Source of the DNA: Copromyces sp. CBS 386.78
Lineage: Eukaryota; Ascomycota; Sordariomycetes; Sordariales; Sordariaceae
Assembly: GCA_030685235.1 (NCBI GenBank)
Contig: MU839105.1
Coordinates: forward strand, 372,001 to 436,000
Direction: 5' to 3'
Length of the DNA stretch: 64,000 nucleotides
Positions 10,531-22,900 of the stretch are shown here, one piece after another (the first letter of the stretch is position 1; every line of letters starts with the position of its first letter). Below the pieces are notes generated by a model. It had not been told where the DNA came from. It saw only the letters and a list, made by a program, of their open reading frames with translations, and made no database searches. Made by a program: the position numbers and the translations under genes.

Positions 10531-11300
10531 GAGTGAGTATGCGCGTGGCGGGTATTGCGTTTCTGTCGCTGGAACTTGTCCTTGAGAAGACTCGCAGTTT
10601 GTATACACGCGCACTATATTGACGGTCAGATTTTGAAGCTCAAGACACGCGACTTGGGACTCATACCCCGATGAAGTGAAACGAGACTTACCTAACGATC
10701 AGGTGAGGGCCGTGGCACGAGTTCGAGATATGCAGCTGGTAAAGTAAGAGGATGGGAGTTGGAACAATAAAGGGGCGACACAGCTGGTACCACCGAGAGG
10801 TTTTCCAGCAGCAGTGTTGCGTTTCGAGTGTGGCAGAGGAGTGGATGTGTATGACGTAGAAAGGTCGTGATGGAGGATGAAGAAAGAAGGTGGGGTTGAG
10901 GAGGAGGAGGAAGGAAATCGAAACGAAAGCTTCGAGCAAACGGAAGACGCGACTAGCAGACGTGACTATAGGTACACAGTAGAAGAAGAAAACTGAGCAC
11001 AAAGTGATACCCAAGTGACAACGGATTTCGCATGGAAAAAAAAAAAAAAAGAGAAGAAAAAAAAGAAAAAAAAAAAGAAAAAGGAAAGGAGCGGCGGCCT
11101 TCCATGGGGCCGGGCCATACCTATCTCGCAAGTAAACAAGCAATGAAATATTATCACAGCTCCCCAACCCCCAAATCCAACAAATTATCGGCACTGATTC
11201 TTGACGAAGCCTTCATGAACCCTTCTGCCATACAATGCATCCCCCCTACCACTTGAATGGCCGGGGTGAAGTTCCCGCTCTCAACATCCAGCGCCATCCC
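10531..11300. other. Intergenic with A-rich low-complexity tract
   Basis: 770 bases between the start of the coiled-coil gene and the stop of the small secreted protein gene. Contains an A/G tract at about 11033-11090 (T/C-rich on the minus strand). Open frames here are products of that tract and show no coding character. Confidence 0.45.
11033..11090 (+). repeat. Poly(A)/GAAA-rich low-complexity tract
   Basis: Almost uninterrupted A with occasional single G. Simple low-complexity sequence; no gene assigned. Confidence 0.8.
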
Positions 11301-11591
11301 TCAGCAGCCATTAGTATCATCATACCTAACAATCACACTCCACAAACCCTTCATGTAAACGGCCCCCTTCAGATACCCGCCCTTATTGTTGGTCATCGCC
11401 GGCGTCCCCGTGTTTTCTCCCGTCCCTGCATAAAAACATTTACTACTGACCTGTTCGGCCGCCCAGGCGATGTCGTCGTACGAGTCGAGTTGATTCTCGA
11501 CTTTTGGGTTCTGTTTGTTTTGCGTACGTCAGTCAGTAGGTACGTAAGTGAGAGAAAGGGTGGGGGGACGGGGGCCAGCAACGAACAAAAA

Positions 11592-11647
<56 letters not shown>

Positions 11648-12217
11648 AGGAAAAAAAGGACTAGAACATGTAGAACACGTACATCATTACACCAATAAAT
11701 CGCCGCCTTCCAACTACAGCTGACCCGTTCGCAATTCGCCGGCCCCCTTCCGCGTGTGGGTTTTCCTTGTACTTTTCGAAGATGGTAGATGCCCTCCCAG
11801 ACACGCCTGCTTTCGGCGTAACCCCACTTGCTGTTGCCGTTGCCTGTGTTGTCGCAGTCGTGGTCAACAATCTCCCGAAAGGTCTTCATGCGGGCTTCGA
11901 GGAGGGTGCTGGTGCTGGTTACGTTGAGGGTAGCAGCAGGAGGAGGAGGAGGACCGTCGCCTTGGATGAAGTAGTCGGGGATTGATGATGGGGAGTTGGA
12001 GTTGGAGTTGCTGTCAGGGTCAGCGGTGGGGAAGGCGAGGGTGGTGGTGGGGAGGGCCTATGGTAGGTTATTGTGTGAGTAAAGTGTAAGTGTCACGACT
12101 AGGTGGTGAAGGAAGGGTTTATTAAGCTCAATGGGTGGGTTGGTTGGTGTTTCGTAGTGTACATACCTGGAACATAGCCAAGATGGCTCCAGCAGAGAAG
12201 ACGAGTGACGAGAACAT
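11301..12217 (-). CDS. Small secreted cysteine-containing protein (effector-like)
   Basis: Three exons, join(11301..11510, 11683..12057, 12167..12217) on the minus strand, 211 residues, all junctions in phase 0. Exon 1 encodes the core of a signal peptide (MFSSLVFSAGAILAMFQ) and ends at CAG|GTATGT. Exon 2 begins after a CATAG acceptor and ends at GAT|GTACGT. Exon 3 begins after ACAG and ends at a TGA (11301-11303). After a Ser/Asn/Pro-rich segment the mature part has six cysteines (in DHDCDN, ANCERVSC, YWCND, SKCFYAG and the C-terminal NGC), which could form three disulfides. The size, secretion signal and even cysteine number resemble fungal small secreted proteins. I recognise no named domain, so function is unknown. 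Exon choice rests on frame continuity and consensus splice sites. Confidence 0.72.
11588..11648 (+). repeat. (GAAA)n microsatellite in intron 2 of the small secreted protein gene
   Basis: About fifteen uninterrupted AAAG/GAAA units. It lies within the 172-base second intron (11511-11682), where it reads as a pyrimidine (TTTC) tract on the sense strand. Confidence 0.92.
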
Positions 12218-13478
12218 GGTAAGGTAATGAGTGTATGTACGGATCGAACACCTCTCTCTACGCAGTAGATGGGTAAGTAAGTATCAGGATAAATGGTGTG
12301 CCGGTGAAGATACCTAGCGTGTCGTCCTCGAGAGTAAAAAGCACCTCAGGTAACGTCTCATCCTCTCCCCTTATATAGACAAAGGACTCGGCTCGATTTT
12401 TCCATACAACGATCAATGTGGTAGCCGATAGCAACATAAGACCAAGGAAGATCCTTTTTGAAGCGGAATACGGCGTGACGCTCAAGGGTATCTATACGGA
12501 AGAGGTTGATGAGACTATTGCGCTGGAATTCCTGGGTCTCTTTGATGTAAACGCGGAACGCTTCTATCCCTGACGAGTAGTCGCTTTGAGAATCCTGCCG
12601 CGCCTTTGTAAATATTAGTGACATGACTCCTTGTTTCCTGGTTGACGGCGGCAAGCATCCATGTCTGCGGCGAAAAGGAGATGTGAAGGAGGAATTAAGA
12701 TTAACGTTGTTTATTAAGCTGTCTTCGAAGTGACCTCCCATGACTTGATATCGGGAGAAAAAAAAAAAAAAAAGGAAGGGCACTACACAATGCACCGTTG
12801 TTGGCAGTGTAATCAATCGTTGTTGGACTTGTGCGCAAAATAGAACAGCGATGAGAACAAAAAGAGGGGCAAAAAAAAACACGAATGTGGACTTACAGCT
12901 ACCGGGTTCGAACGTACAACGTCCACGAGAGCCGGGGGTCACGGGAGGGATGAGGGGAGCGGGCCCCGTTTACACATCACCTAAGTGTGTATTCAGCCTT
13001 AGCCCGCTGCGCCATCCTGCCAGCTAGCCACGGAAATCCTGCCGCGGAAACTAATACATACCTCTATACCCTACTACAAGTGCTGGATTGCGGGCTGGGT
13101 CGTGCCCAGGCGCAGTTGAAGAGTTGGGATGGAAGACGCGGCGAGTGGGACGGGAGGGAAGCACGAGGTGAACTGGAAGGTGACAAACACGGAAGGCACG
13201 ATGAACCAAGGCAGCAAGCAATGTTTAGGTATCCTCCAAAATAACAATCTGATTTTCATTCATCCACATTAACCAACCACTACTACATGCTCAAAAACCG
13301 GAAACTTTAACTCGTAGCAATTAGCATGCAAACTAGTTCCAAGGCCAAAAAATTAACAAATAGCCACAAAACAAAGCGCGTCGTCCCTCTCGTATACTAC
13401 CCAAGTCCATTCATCTTCGCCCTCTCCTTAACAATAACACAAATTCAACGTTCGTCCTCAGTGATGAAGGTGGTAGTA
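12218..13478. other. Intergenic region between secreted-protein genes
   Basis: About 1.26 kb. Open minus-strand frames (up to 194 codons, 12358-12942) run through homopolymer tracts and lack domains, so I do not call them genes. Poly(A) tracts lie near 12760-12774 and 12869-12877. A stretch around 12900-13025 has tRNA-like A- and B-box motifs on the minus strand but does not fold as a tRNA. The 3' untranslated region of the WSC gene should lie near 13300-13478. Confidence 0.4.
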
Positions 13479-16400
13479 TCAAGCGCCGTTGATACCCCAA
13501 GTAGCCTCATCACTAGGGTCGACAACAGGAATGGCGCCCTCCTCATCAGGAACATCGATGGGCAGGATTCCGGTGTTGGCACTACTGCCGTTACCCTCGG
13601 AACCGTTGTCCACAGACCCTGGAGCATTATTGATGGCTGGAATAGCATCAATACCAGGCACCTGGGGCGCCTCGGGTCCCTCAACCGCCGGAACATCCAC
13701 GTCCCCGACGTTGACCTCGAGATCGTCCGTGTCAATCGACGGAACCTCGGGGAAATCCAGACCGTCGACGTCAATGCTGGGGATGTCAAGGTCACCAACG
13801 TCAAGATCAATATCACCAAGCGAAGCGATCAGAGCATCAAGAGCGGCAAGTTCCGCGTCAATGTCATCGTAGCCGGTGTCCTCCTCAGGAGAACCAGCGG
13901 GTTCCTCACCATCAGGTGAAGGAGTGGGAGTTTCGGTGGGACCAGGGACACCAGCGCTGTATGTGGTGTGGTGATGGCTTGAGCTGAGACGGAGGCTGAA
14001 AGTGTCATTTCTGGTAGAGCTGTAGTCGATCACTCCTGGGATGCTCAATTGTTTGGCCCCCTGGCTGTTCCAGAAGATGTCGAGGGTCGAGTCCTGGAGG
14101 AGGCTGTCAAGCTGCGCCTGCGTGAGGCCAACCTCGCCCGTGATGGGGATCTCAAACTGGTCGGTGCTGTGGGACAGAGAATCGGAGCTGTGGTCAAGCA
14201 GAAGCCTGAAGGTGTCGCTGTGACTGTCGCTCATGTCAAGGACTCCAGGGATGCTGAGCACACGCTCGCCTTCGCTGGTCCACTCGAGCTCAATGTTGGT
14301 GGACTCGAGAAGGTGGTTCAGTTGCTCTTGGGTAAGAACAAGCGAACCTGCCACAGGAATCACAACGGCGGGCGGTGGGCCCGGGGGGCCAGGTTGGGTA
14401 GGGTGACCACCGGGACCACCAGGGAAGCCGGGTGCTTGAGGGGAGCCGGTCTCTTGGGGGCCGCCGGCACCATAGCCTTCAGAGCAAGGGAGCAAAGTAG
14501 TCTCACCAACATACCAGTAGCCAATGATGGGGATGCAGCGACCAGCATCCGGGGGCGGAGTAGGCGCGAAGATGTTAGCCGGGAGGGCGAGTGTCGCAAT
14601 ATCGCACACCTCGGCAGGGCCGTTTCCCGGAGGAAGTACACCGGTGGGGTGGGGGCCAATGTGAGCGACGTCCCTCGCTCGAAGGCGTCGAGTAGGCGCG
14701 GCAGTCATACGTGGCTGGGCACTGCTGCTAGTACTCTTCTTGGGAAAGATGCTTCCGATCCCATTGATTGTGTCGAAAACAGAGTTGAGGATGCTAGCAA
14801 AGTCCTTGCCATTGATCACACCAGGACCAGTTCCATCAGCAGCCGTGGTAAGCGCATCAGTGATCGCACCCGCAAGGGTGATCAATGAGTCGGTGTCAAC
14901 GGGGCCAGGTACAGCAATGTCGCTGGGAAGAGTGTTCAAGGCGGTAAGAACGGTGTTGGCTAGGCTGGCAAGCTCATCCAAGTTGACGGTCTTTGGGGGT
15001 GTCGTCGGATCGGCGGCGCGAATGTTTCCGGAAATCAGGCTAGTAATATCAAGTCCAGGGAAAATACTTGCAAGACCGGGAACAGAGCCCAACAAGCCGT
15101 CAAGGTTGAGATTGCCGAGCATATCGCCGAGGAAGGGATTTGACCCGATTGCCGCGCTGGCAGGGCTGGCTTCGCCAGGAGAAGCCATACCGTCGGAGGA
15201 ATCGCTAGTAAGGGTCTCGAGATCCTGGATTTCATCATTGCTTGTAGCGATAGCACGACGAGTCGAGCCACCTGACTTGGGCTTGAAGAACGGGATGTTG
15301 GTGAATAGGTCGCCAATGTCGATGTTGAAAACCTTGTCGAAGGAGCTGAAGACTTCCTGGAAAGCTTGACCAAAGACCTTGTCCGCAATGGCGTCGACAC
15401 CGGTGGCAGGAGGGGTGGCAGGTGTAGTGCCATTCCCAGGTATAGTGCCATTTCCAGGTGTAGTGCCGCCGCCGTTGTCAGTGCCATTTCCAGGTGTAGT
15501 GCCGCCGCCGTTGTCAGTGCCATTTCCAGGTGTAGTGCCGCCGCCGTTGTCAGTGCCATTCCCAGGTGTAGTGCCGCCGCCGTTGTCAGTGTCACCTCCC
15601 ATGCCCTCACCACTGCGTGGCAATTCTCCGGACCAGTTATTTGGGTTAGCAGGGAGAGCAGGAGCAGCGAGTGCCGCTGCACTCTTGAGGTAGCAGGCCG
15701 CCCCTTCGCCATTGCTTTCCGGAGGGCCATGCTGATAGATAAACGCGGCACAATCGGCTGTCGCAGAGCATACCTCAGCACATTCAGCGTAACTGTTAAC
15801 ATTTGGTGTGGAGGAGGGTAGGTCGAGACCCCCGCCACCGGCATATTCGGCACCACACTTCACAATAAAAGTTTTGTTTTGGCTAGTGAGAATAGAGGTG
15901 CCATCATCATCCGGGCATTCGATGGGAGCGTCCTCAATTTGTGCACCTGAGCCTAAGTTGAATACCGTCAGATACGAAACACATTTGTTGGATGGCAAGG
16001 GGTAGGTAGATGTCTTACGGGGTAAACAAGAGTATATCGGAAAACCGTCACCAAATAAAGCTTGGCGTTGCGTGTACACACCGCTCGGGACCAGAGAATA
16101 GACGACCGGGGCATTTGTACCACCACAAGCTTGGGTATCATCGCCGGTGCAAGGAAGTCTGCAAGTTTGCATTTGATCAAGGGTGGCCTCGGCGTTGAGA
16201 GAGGTTGAGCAGTAACACTCCCTGGATGAATGTCGAATTAGTATTTATCTGTTCAGGGAGGGAAAAACGCACTACTCACCCGCCGTTGGCCATACCAAAG
16301 TAGTTGAAAGTACCGTTCGAACGACATCTCGATGCACACTCATTGAGTGTACCAGTGGCAAGGTCGGTGATAATCTGGCCAACCTCTGGGTTTCCGCCCT

Positions 16401-17662
16401 GCGAGGGGAGGCTGAGGACCTGTGCAGGAGGATTACCGTAGCACCCATGTAGATACCAAGTGTTCGGACCCGTGCCAATAGTCAATGGACGTTTGAGTGC
16501 TGTTCGTCCATTCGCGGTTGCGGTAATGACATTGGTCTTGTTCTCTGACGAGAGCGGGAGCCCGGTGTCAAGCTGCTTGGGGGGGCCTAGCAGCCTAGAC
16601 GGTGGGTCGTAGCAGTTGAAAGTTGTCTGTTGAGCCGATGCCTTGAACCCCGGCGTCTTGGGCACATAACAGCCTTGAAGTTCAGAATTAACGTAGACGG
16701 GATAGTGCTCGTTCCTTCCACAGCACTTTTGCATCTTTGGATCACAGTCTCCACCCCTGTTGGAAAGCGTCAGATCATGTGAAACACAGGATGGGTGTCT
16801 TGAACCTACGTAGACTCGACTGCACAATCAGCGTTGCAGTCTCCCTCGTTGGCAAGAGTCGATGGAACAACGCGATAGTTGCCGAAGTTGAAGTTTGTAC
16901 CACACTGGCATCGGATCTTGGTAGTGGAATCATCGATTCTGTTTGTGTGAGTTTTGTTGCCTCTTCAGAAAGCATCAGCTTGAGCTTGACTTACCTTTCT
17001 CTGGCACCGAAGACAAGAGGATAACCCAATCCGGCACACGTTTCAAAGCATTCATCGATATCGTTAACGAGGGGCCTGGCCCTGTCGTTGTCCTGTGTGT
17101 TGAATCCTTGAGTGGAGTAACAGCCGAGGTGTTTGTAGAAGACAGCCAAGTCCCTGTTACGTGCAACGATGGGCACCTCGGCCGCTGTGGCAAAGGACGG
17201 ATCACTGTACACCTGGGCGTCGGAGCCACCGCCGCAGAACTGGGTGCTATCGCCACTGCACTGCCTATTGCAAGCCGAGTCGTCGGCGTTCGGGACAGCA
17301 GCAGCCGGGAGCTGCAGGCCGCAGTTACAGTTATTGTCCCTCATGGCCGAATACTTGTAACCAAAAGCTCTGCAGGTGCGCGCGCAGTCAAGAGGAGTCT
17401 GCGTAGAGTCCCAAAGGGAGCCGGGGTCCCATCCGGGGAAACTTCTCGAGGGGTCAAGAGGTGTGAAGCCCTGTGGGCTAAAGTGAAAGAAGGCGCCGGC
17501 TGTGCTTTCGAAGTTGGCGTAACAGCCTTCATAGACAAAATTATCGGCACCACATTGGTCCAGCGTAGTCAGAAAGCTTCCGAAGTAAGCCTGTCCGTTG
17601 ACAAGGCCCAAGAGGCCGGCCGCAGCTACGGCAAGCCGGCCAGGGCTCGATTGCCAGCCCAT
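13479..17662 (-). CDS. Large secreted WSC-domain protein
   Basis: Four exons, join(13479..16221, 16280..16756, 16810..16938, 16995..17662) on the minus strand, 1,338 residues. The ATG at 17662 opens a signal peptide (MGWQSSPGRLAVAAAGLLGL). Donors are GTAAGT, GTAGGT and GTGAGT, acceptors CAG, and frames join cleanly. The N-terminal third carries WSC carbohydrate-binding domains: about 42-154 (FVYEGCY, CARTCRAFGY, CNCG, CGGG), about 175-290, and about 365-460 (YLHGCYG, CASRC, ECYCS, ACGG). Four exact 12-residue Asn/Gly/Thr/Pro repeats follow near 636-684. Two similar roughly 55-residue modules lie near 1048 and 1118 (LTQEQLNHLLES and LTQAQLDSLLQD, each ending near SIPGV). The tail is acidic, with no membrane or GPI signal. 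WSC domains bind wall glycans, so a secreted wall or polysaccharide-binding role is likely. No catalytic domain is seen. Confidence 0.88.
15445..15588 (-). repeat. 36-bp coding minisatellite, four perfect-length units
   Basis: Four consecutive 36-bp units (GTGCCATTTCCAGGTGTAGT...), nearly identical, encode the 12-residue repeat DNGGGTTPGNGT in the WSC protein. Partial units flank them at 15427-15444. The repeat is Asn-X-Thr-containing and Gly/Pro-rich, so it is probably a glycosylated flexible linker. Confidence 0.92.
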
Positions 17663-18936
17663 GCTGACGGGGAGGTGACCTTGCAAAGGGTGGTGTAGCC
17701 CGGTGGTGTTGTTCAAAGACAAACGGGTGGAAAAGGAAACGAAAGACGTTGGCTCATACGACCAACAGAAGAAGGGATCGGGAAAGAAGCATAAAAGAGC
17801 GACTGAGGATAAGAGCAGAAGGACGAAGGTGTGAAAGCAGGCGACGGCCTAGGTCGGTATTTGAAGATGTTGGTATCAGGAGCAAAACAACATCGTCCAA
17901 ACACCTCCAGCCATCATCGCGTAGGTGCCCTTGACGCGTGGGCTATCCCGAAGCAAGGAAATCATAGCAAAAGCATGGGCTGGAATGCTCGTGAAGGGAA
18001 AAAAGGGGGTGAGATGAAGATTCGAGACAGTCTTGGTGTTGACATTCCTTGCGGAGGGCGACTGGCCGTAGAGGATGCTTGGCTTCAGGGAGATCGTCGG
18101 GACCTGTGGTGATGCACTGAGCACTGAGCACCTCCATGATTGATATTGATGAATGAACCTTCATGTCTTCAAATGTCCCTCCAAGTTCTTCCCTGAACAC
18201 CCGACCAGCGTTCCCAAGGGGCAGACATCGATCGTCAGTAGATGTTGCCTTGAGTGCGAGGGCGTAACCTGCAAGGGATGGTGGTCTTGGAAGGCAGGTG
18301 GTAGAAATGACACCCATGGAATGTCCACCGGGTCTTGTTGTTGTTTGAAGATGCATGTAAACATGGTCGACGTTTAAGAGGGTAGGTAGTGTGTCTTATC
18401 TTTCTTGAAGTTGACAACTTGCCCGTGATGATGATGGAGCCCGGCGATGCAATGTTGACATTGCAAAGTTTGATTGTCCGGCGCATGCCGCCAAGCTAGT
18501 GGGAATAAATTGTACCATTCTGAATAAAAGAATAGTATTGGAAAGCATGAGAGTGTTGATGTAGGAGTGGTTGCGTTGTTTTAGCCAACTGTGTGGTTCC
18601 TGTCTGATTTTAACATTCGTCGATGAACTGTTGAAGTTGAGAGCTGGGACTGGAACGGCAACTGAATGGTTTCTGTTCCTGCGATGGTGTGTGTGGTGAC
18701 TGGTGCCTGCCGGGGGACGTGCTTGCAGCGTAAATACATACATAGGGTTAGGGTCTGCTTGGTCGGTGTCAAAAGTGGGGCTATTCATGCCTGGACAACT
18801 CCGAGTCGTTTGCTCCTCCACCACCTCAATGCACCTGCCGTCACTCTATCAACATTGCGCTCAAAAGCTTCAACCGCTTGAGTCTTTACTACCCATGCCT
18901 TTATCCCGGAACGCAATACGTCACACGTTCAGACAA
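17663..18936. other. Intergenic, WSC promoter side to transposon edge
   Basis: About 1.27 kb of GC-balanced sequence containing the WSC gene promoter. Only short overlapping frames are seen. A frame at 18703-19143 crosses the transposon terminus and is therefore not a gene. TAGGGTTAGGG near 18744 is too short to count as telomeric. Confidence 0.45.
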
Positions 18937-18938
18937 TA

Positions 18939-18988
18939 CCGTATAAACTCGGGAAATTCGTTTTCGGGAAACCGCTTTTCAGGCACAT
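18939..18988 (+). repeat. Left TIR of the pogo-like element
   Basis: Identical over 50 bases to the reverse complement of 46455-46504; preceded by TA at 18937-18938. Confidence 0.93.
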
Positions 18989-19580
18989 ATATGCCATTTT
19001 CCTGCCCGATGCTAAGCATATGTATGCCTGCTAACTTGGGTGGGGGAGATATGTTGCTACCGCGGAGCACTGTAAATTCGAAATTATTGTGCCCAGTCTA
19101 TACCCTATCTTTTCCCCCTTGTCTTTTCTTTCCCCCTCTATAACTATCCTTAGTCTTTTCTTTCCCCCTTTGTAACTATCCCCTATAATTAAACCCTAGC
19201 AATTTAGCTATAGCAAAGACGAAGTTAATCTTTGGCGATATCGATTTCGTTTATAAGTAAATAAACCCCTTAGTATTGAGATTATTACTAACTACCGTAC
19301 TTTATTCTAGATGTGATAAACGATTACTTAAATTCTTAATAGTTCGTTAAGTATACCGATTACGTCGTCGTCCTGCAAATGCCCTTATTTCCCAACGTAC
19401 TAAAAGGCCTTACCCTTATAGATATAGCCTAGAAGCGTACCTACTTCGGCTAGGTTCGTAATAGAAGCCATAAAAAGATCGAGTTTAAAATCAGACTTAA
19501 GGATACTAATAATATTTACTATTATATAATTAAACTAGGTAAATATTAGTATAATTAGGATAACCGGCTTAAGATAGTAT

Positions 19581-19869
19581 TGTAAAGTCTTAGTAGGATA
19601 GGGTAGGAAATACCTCAATATACGAGGTAGGTCTATTCTTGCTAAAAGACTTTAACCTAATCGGTTGGAAAGGACCGGTTAGGCCGTAAGGGTTTTTATA
19701 TTCGTGCGAGCCCTCGGTAGGCCCGGCCTTCGGCGCTCGTATTCTAACCGAGCGCTTCCACCCTTATTGGTTTCGTTTATCGAACCTACTCTATATCCCG
19801 TATTAGGTTAGGCCTAATAGCTTTACCCCGTATCGGCCTATCCTAGGCCTCTTATTTTATATCCTTACA
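19581..19869 (-). repeat. 3' LTR of retrotransposon A
   Basis: 289 bp, a direct repeat of 43802-44090. It is adjacent to the polypurine tract and more heavily mutated in its right half than its partner. Confidence 0.92.
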
Positions 19870-19886
19870 ATTATCTCCCCCTCTAG
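19870..19886 (-). other. Polypurine tract of retrotransposon A
   Basis: On the minus strand TAGAGGGGGAGATAAT lies directly before the LTR. It fixes the element's orientation as minus and is the expected primer site for second-strand synthesis. Confidence 0.7.
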
Positions 19887-22800
19887 AAGCTATAGTCCCT
19901 TATAATTTGTACGTACGTACTATTTTATTTATTTTGTAGCTATATACCCTATTATTTTAGTAGGGCTTTATCGGCGAATTCTTAGCCGTCCCTTTCCTTC
20001 TAAGCGCTTTTATACGTACAGATATAATATTCTACTTCCTATTTACTACCTATACTTTATTTAATATACGGATATAGTACTCTACTTCTTATTCGTTGTT
20101 TGTACTTTATTTAATATACGGACGTAGTATTTTACTTCTTATTTACTATTTAAGGTTTTTTAGGGTTTTTTGTAATTTACTAACGTTATTCTCCCCCCTA
20201 AATATTTAATTTCTAGGCAATTATATACCCTTTATTTTCGTAGCCGGCGTATTTTATTTTCGTATACTACGACTATTCGCCGACCTTTATACTAATTATT
20301 TTCTCTTTAATTAGCTTTTTTCATTATACTTTCTCGTATATTATAATTATTTGCCGATTCGTAAATTAATTGCCCTTTTTTTTAAATTAATTTCTTTTAT
20401 CGTATTTACTCTTTATATAACCTTTATTTCCTTAAGTTTATTTTTACTAACCTATTATTATAATAATTTAGTACGTTTAAATATTAATTTTCAAAGGCCC
20501 TATTAACGGTAGCGAATTTCCCCGTATTATAATTAATTTCCTTTATATTATAATAAAACGAATTTTATATCGCTACTCCTTTAATATAATAAAAGGCTTT
20601 CCTTTTACTTAGATATAAATATATAATTTCCTTCTTCTATATTCGCGGGCGCTTATTCGGCGATTTATATTAATTTTATTACTACTCCTAAGATGGCGAG
20701 GTAATATTTTATTTATAATATTCGTTTATTATATATTTAAATCCTTTATTCCCCTACTATTTCTAAACCGAAGATTCGGGAAATATTTACGTTCGTTATT
20801 AAATATAGAGTAAAGTTTGCCGCTTAATATATATTTTTCCTTTTTAATTCCCGAAGTATTTTATTAGTTAACGTTTGTCAGTTAGATCCCCTTTAAGTAT
20901 TTAAAGATATTTTAATATTATTAGTATTATATATTAAATATCTTTCGTTATATTTAAGCCTATTATAGTAACGATCCTTTTTATAGTAATATTGCGAACG
21001 TTCTTATATACGTTTATATAAATATTTCGAAAGGTTTATATTTTATTAAGAATTTATATAACCGTTTTAATAAATTTATTAACGAATAGGTAACGATTAA
21101 TTATAATAAAGCTACTTTCGGCGAATTTTTAAAGGAGATATATTCGCTACGCCGTCTCGCCTCTACTACCGTAATTACTTTATATTATAATTTCCGCTTT
21201 AATATATATATAAATACTATTTAATATTCCGAAATTATAATTGTATTTACTAATAGTTTACCCCTCGCCGAATAGGCGCTTAGCGTTCTACTTTCGGTAG
21301 GGATAGCTTTAAATTAATTTATCGCCTAGTAATCGTATGAATTCTCTATTTACTAATTTTAAAAATAGAAGAAAAATTAGTACTATAGATTTTTATTTTC
21401 TATTTACGTAAAAATATAGGAGTTATTATCTATAAATTTAAAATTTAGAATTAAATTATATATTTTTTAATCGGGCGCTCGCTACTATATTAAGTTTCGT
21501 ATTACTTATCCTACGCCGCTCTTTAAATAGAATTATATTTTTAATACCTAAATTCTATATTATATTACCGATAATAAAGAAGATAACGATTATTAATTAC
21601 CGATTATCCGCTTTAATAATTTAATTTTTTTTCCTTTACTTTTATTAACTTTTATTTCTAATTTGTTTTATTAATACTTTGTATTATTAATAATTTTACT
21701 ATTCGCTAATGCGTCTTCTTTATTTATAGTATTTAAATTATTTTCGAATTTAATATAATTGCGCCCGAAAATAACGGCCCTTCCCCTAACGCTTCCTTTA
21801 TTGCTAACTAAATAATTTCTAATAATAAAAGAAATAATAATAACGTTTCTTCTACGGCTAGTTTTTTAAATAGTAAGGCTTTAGAACTTCGTAATTTATT
21901 TAATTCCTTTCGCTCTTTTCGTTCGTAAAATTCATTTCCTTCGAATTTATTTAACCCTCTTTCTTTAAATAGCGAATATAGTAATATCGCCGAACCTAGC
22001 CCCGAGGCCTCTCTTTAGTACGCTAATTCTATATTTAATAATTTAAATAATAATAATCTTACTTTTAATTCGATAAATATTAATAATAAATTTTTCGCTA
22101 AATATTCGGAGGGTAATACTTTTTTAAATTTATAACCTATCGGCGAATTATCGGTTACTAACGTACCTTTAAACCTTTTTTTAACTATTCTTATTCTTAA
22201 TTATAATTATCCTTTTATATAATAAAGCGAAGAGATTTTTACTACTAAGGGTAATTTAGTAGCTTTTATTATAAATGGTATTTATCGTCTTTTTTTAGGC
22301 AATTTTTTAAGTAATAATTTTCGCCCTTATTTTAGGACTTCTATAGTATATAGTCGGTATTTTCGGTACTATTAATTTTTATTAGAGCGTTATTACGTAC
22401 TGACCCCTTTCTGTTAAGAAGTTTATAGGTTAAAGTCGCCTCTAAATCGCTGTACTTCTATTATACCGGCTTTCGAGACTTCTTTTAAATTTATTTTACT
22501 ATAAGAGGATATAAATATTAATAATAAAGTAAATTAGCGCAACCCGAATAGAGAACGTTCGCGTTTAATATAATTATTTTATAATCCTTCCGAGCTTTTA
22601 ATTGTATAACCGACTTTTCGCTTTTTATTTGCTGTTAGAAAACCCTTTATACCCTCTTCTATATAAGAATACCATCCTAAAACGGGGCCTACTATAATTA
22701 CCGGTCCTTTAATACTTTGTTTACTTTCGGTTATATTTCTTCGTATTCTTTATTCTTCTTTAGATATACTTTTTAAAAAATTTAATTTATTTACCCGTTT

Positions 22801-22900
22801 TTATAATTTAATAAATATTAATAATTTTTATACGCTAGCCCTATTATTCGAATTAGGTTTTCTTATATCCCCGTCTACGTAAAGTATAATTATTAGCGTA
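19887..22900 (-). other. Retrotransposon A, decayed region downstream of integrase
   Basis: About 3 kb of AT-rich DNA between the integrase-coding region and the 3' LTR of A. It has no intact frame. Minus-strand coding remnants are suspected but I cannot name them. Confidence 0.4.

Noticed and set aside
12358..12942. 194-codon minus-strand frame with a hydrophobic run
   Set aside because: The hydrophobic part is a translated homopolymer tract (Phe run); no homology and no start context.
12896..13025. tRNA-like sequence on the minus strand (A box TGGCGCAGCGG, B-like CGTTCGAACCC, downstream T run)
   Set aside because: No acceptor-stem or T-stem pairing could be formed and the box spacing is over 90 bases; at best a tRNA-derived relic.
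18744..18754. TAGGGTTAGGG, also near 8745
   Set aside because: Fewer than two telomere units; expected by chance and not a telomere scar.
18703..19143. 146-codon plus-strand frame
   Set aside because: Crosses the transposon terminus at 18939, so it cannot be an ancestral gene.
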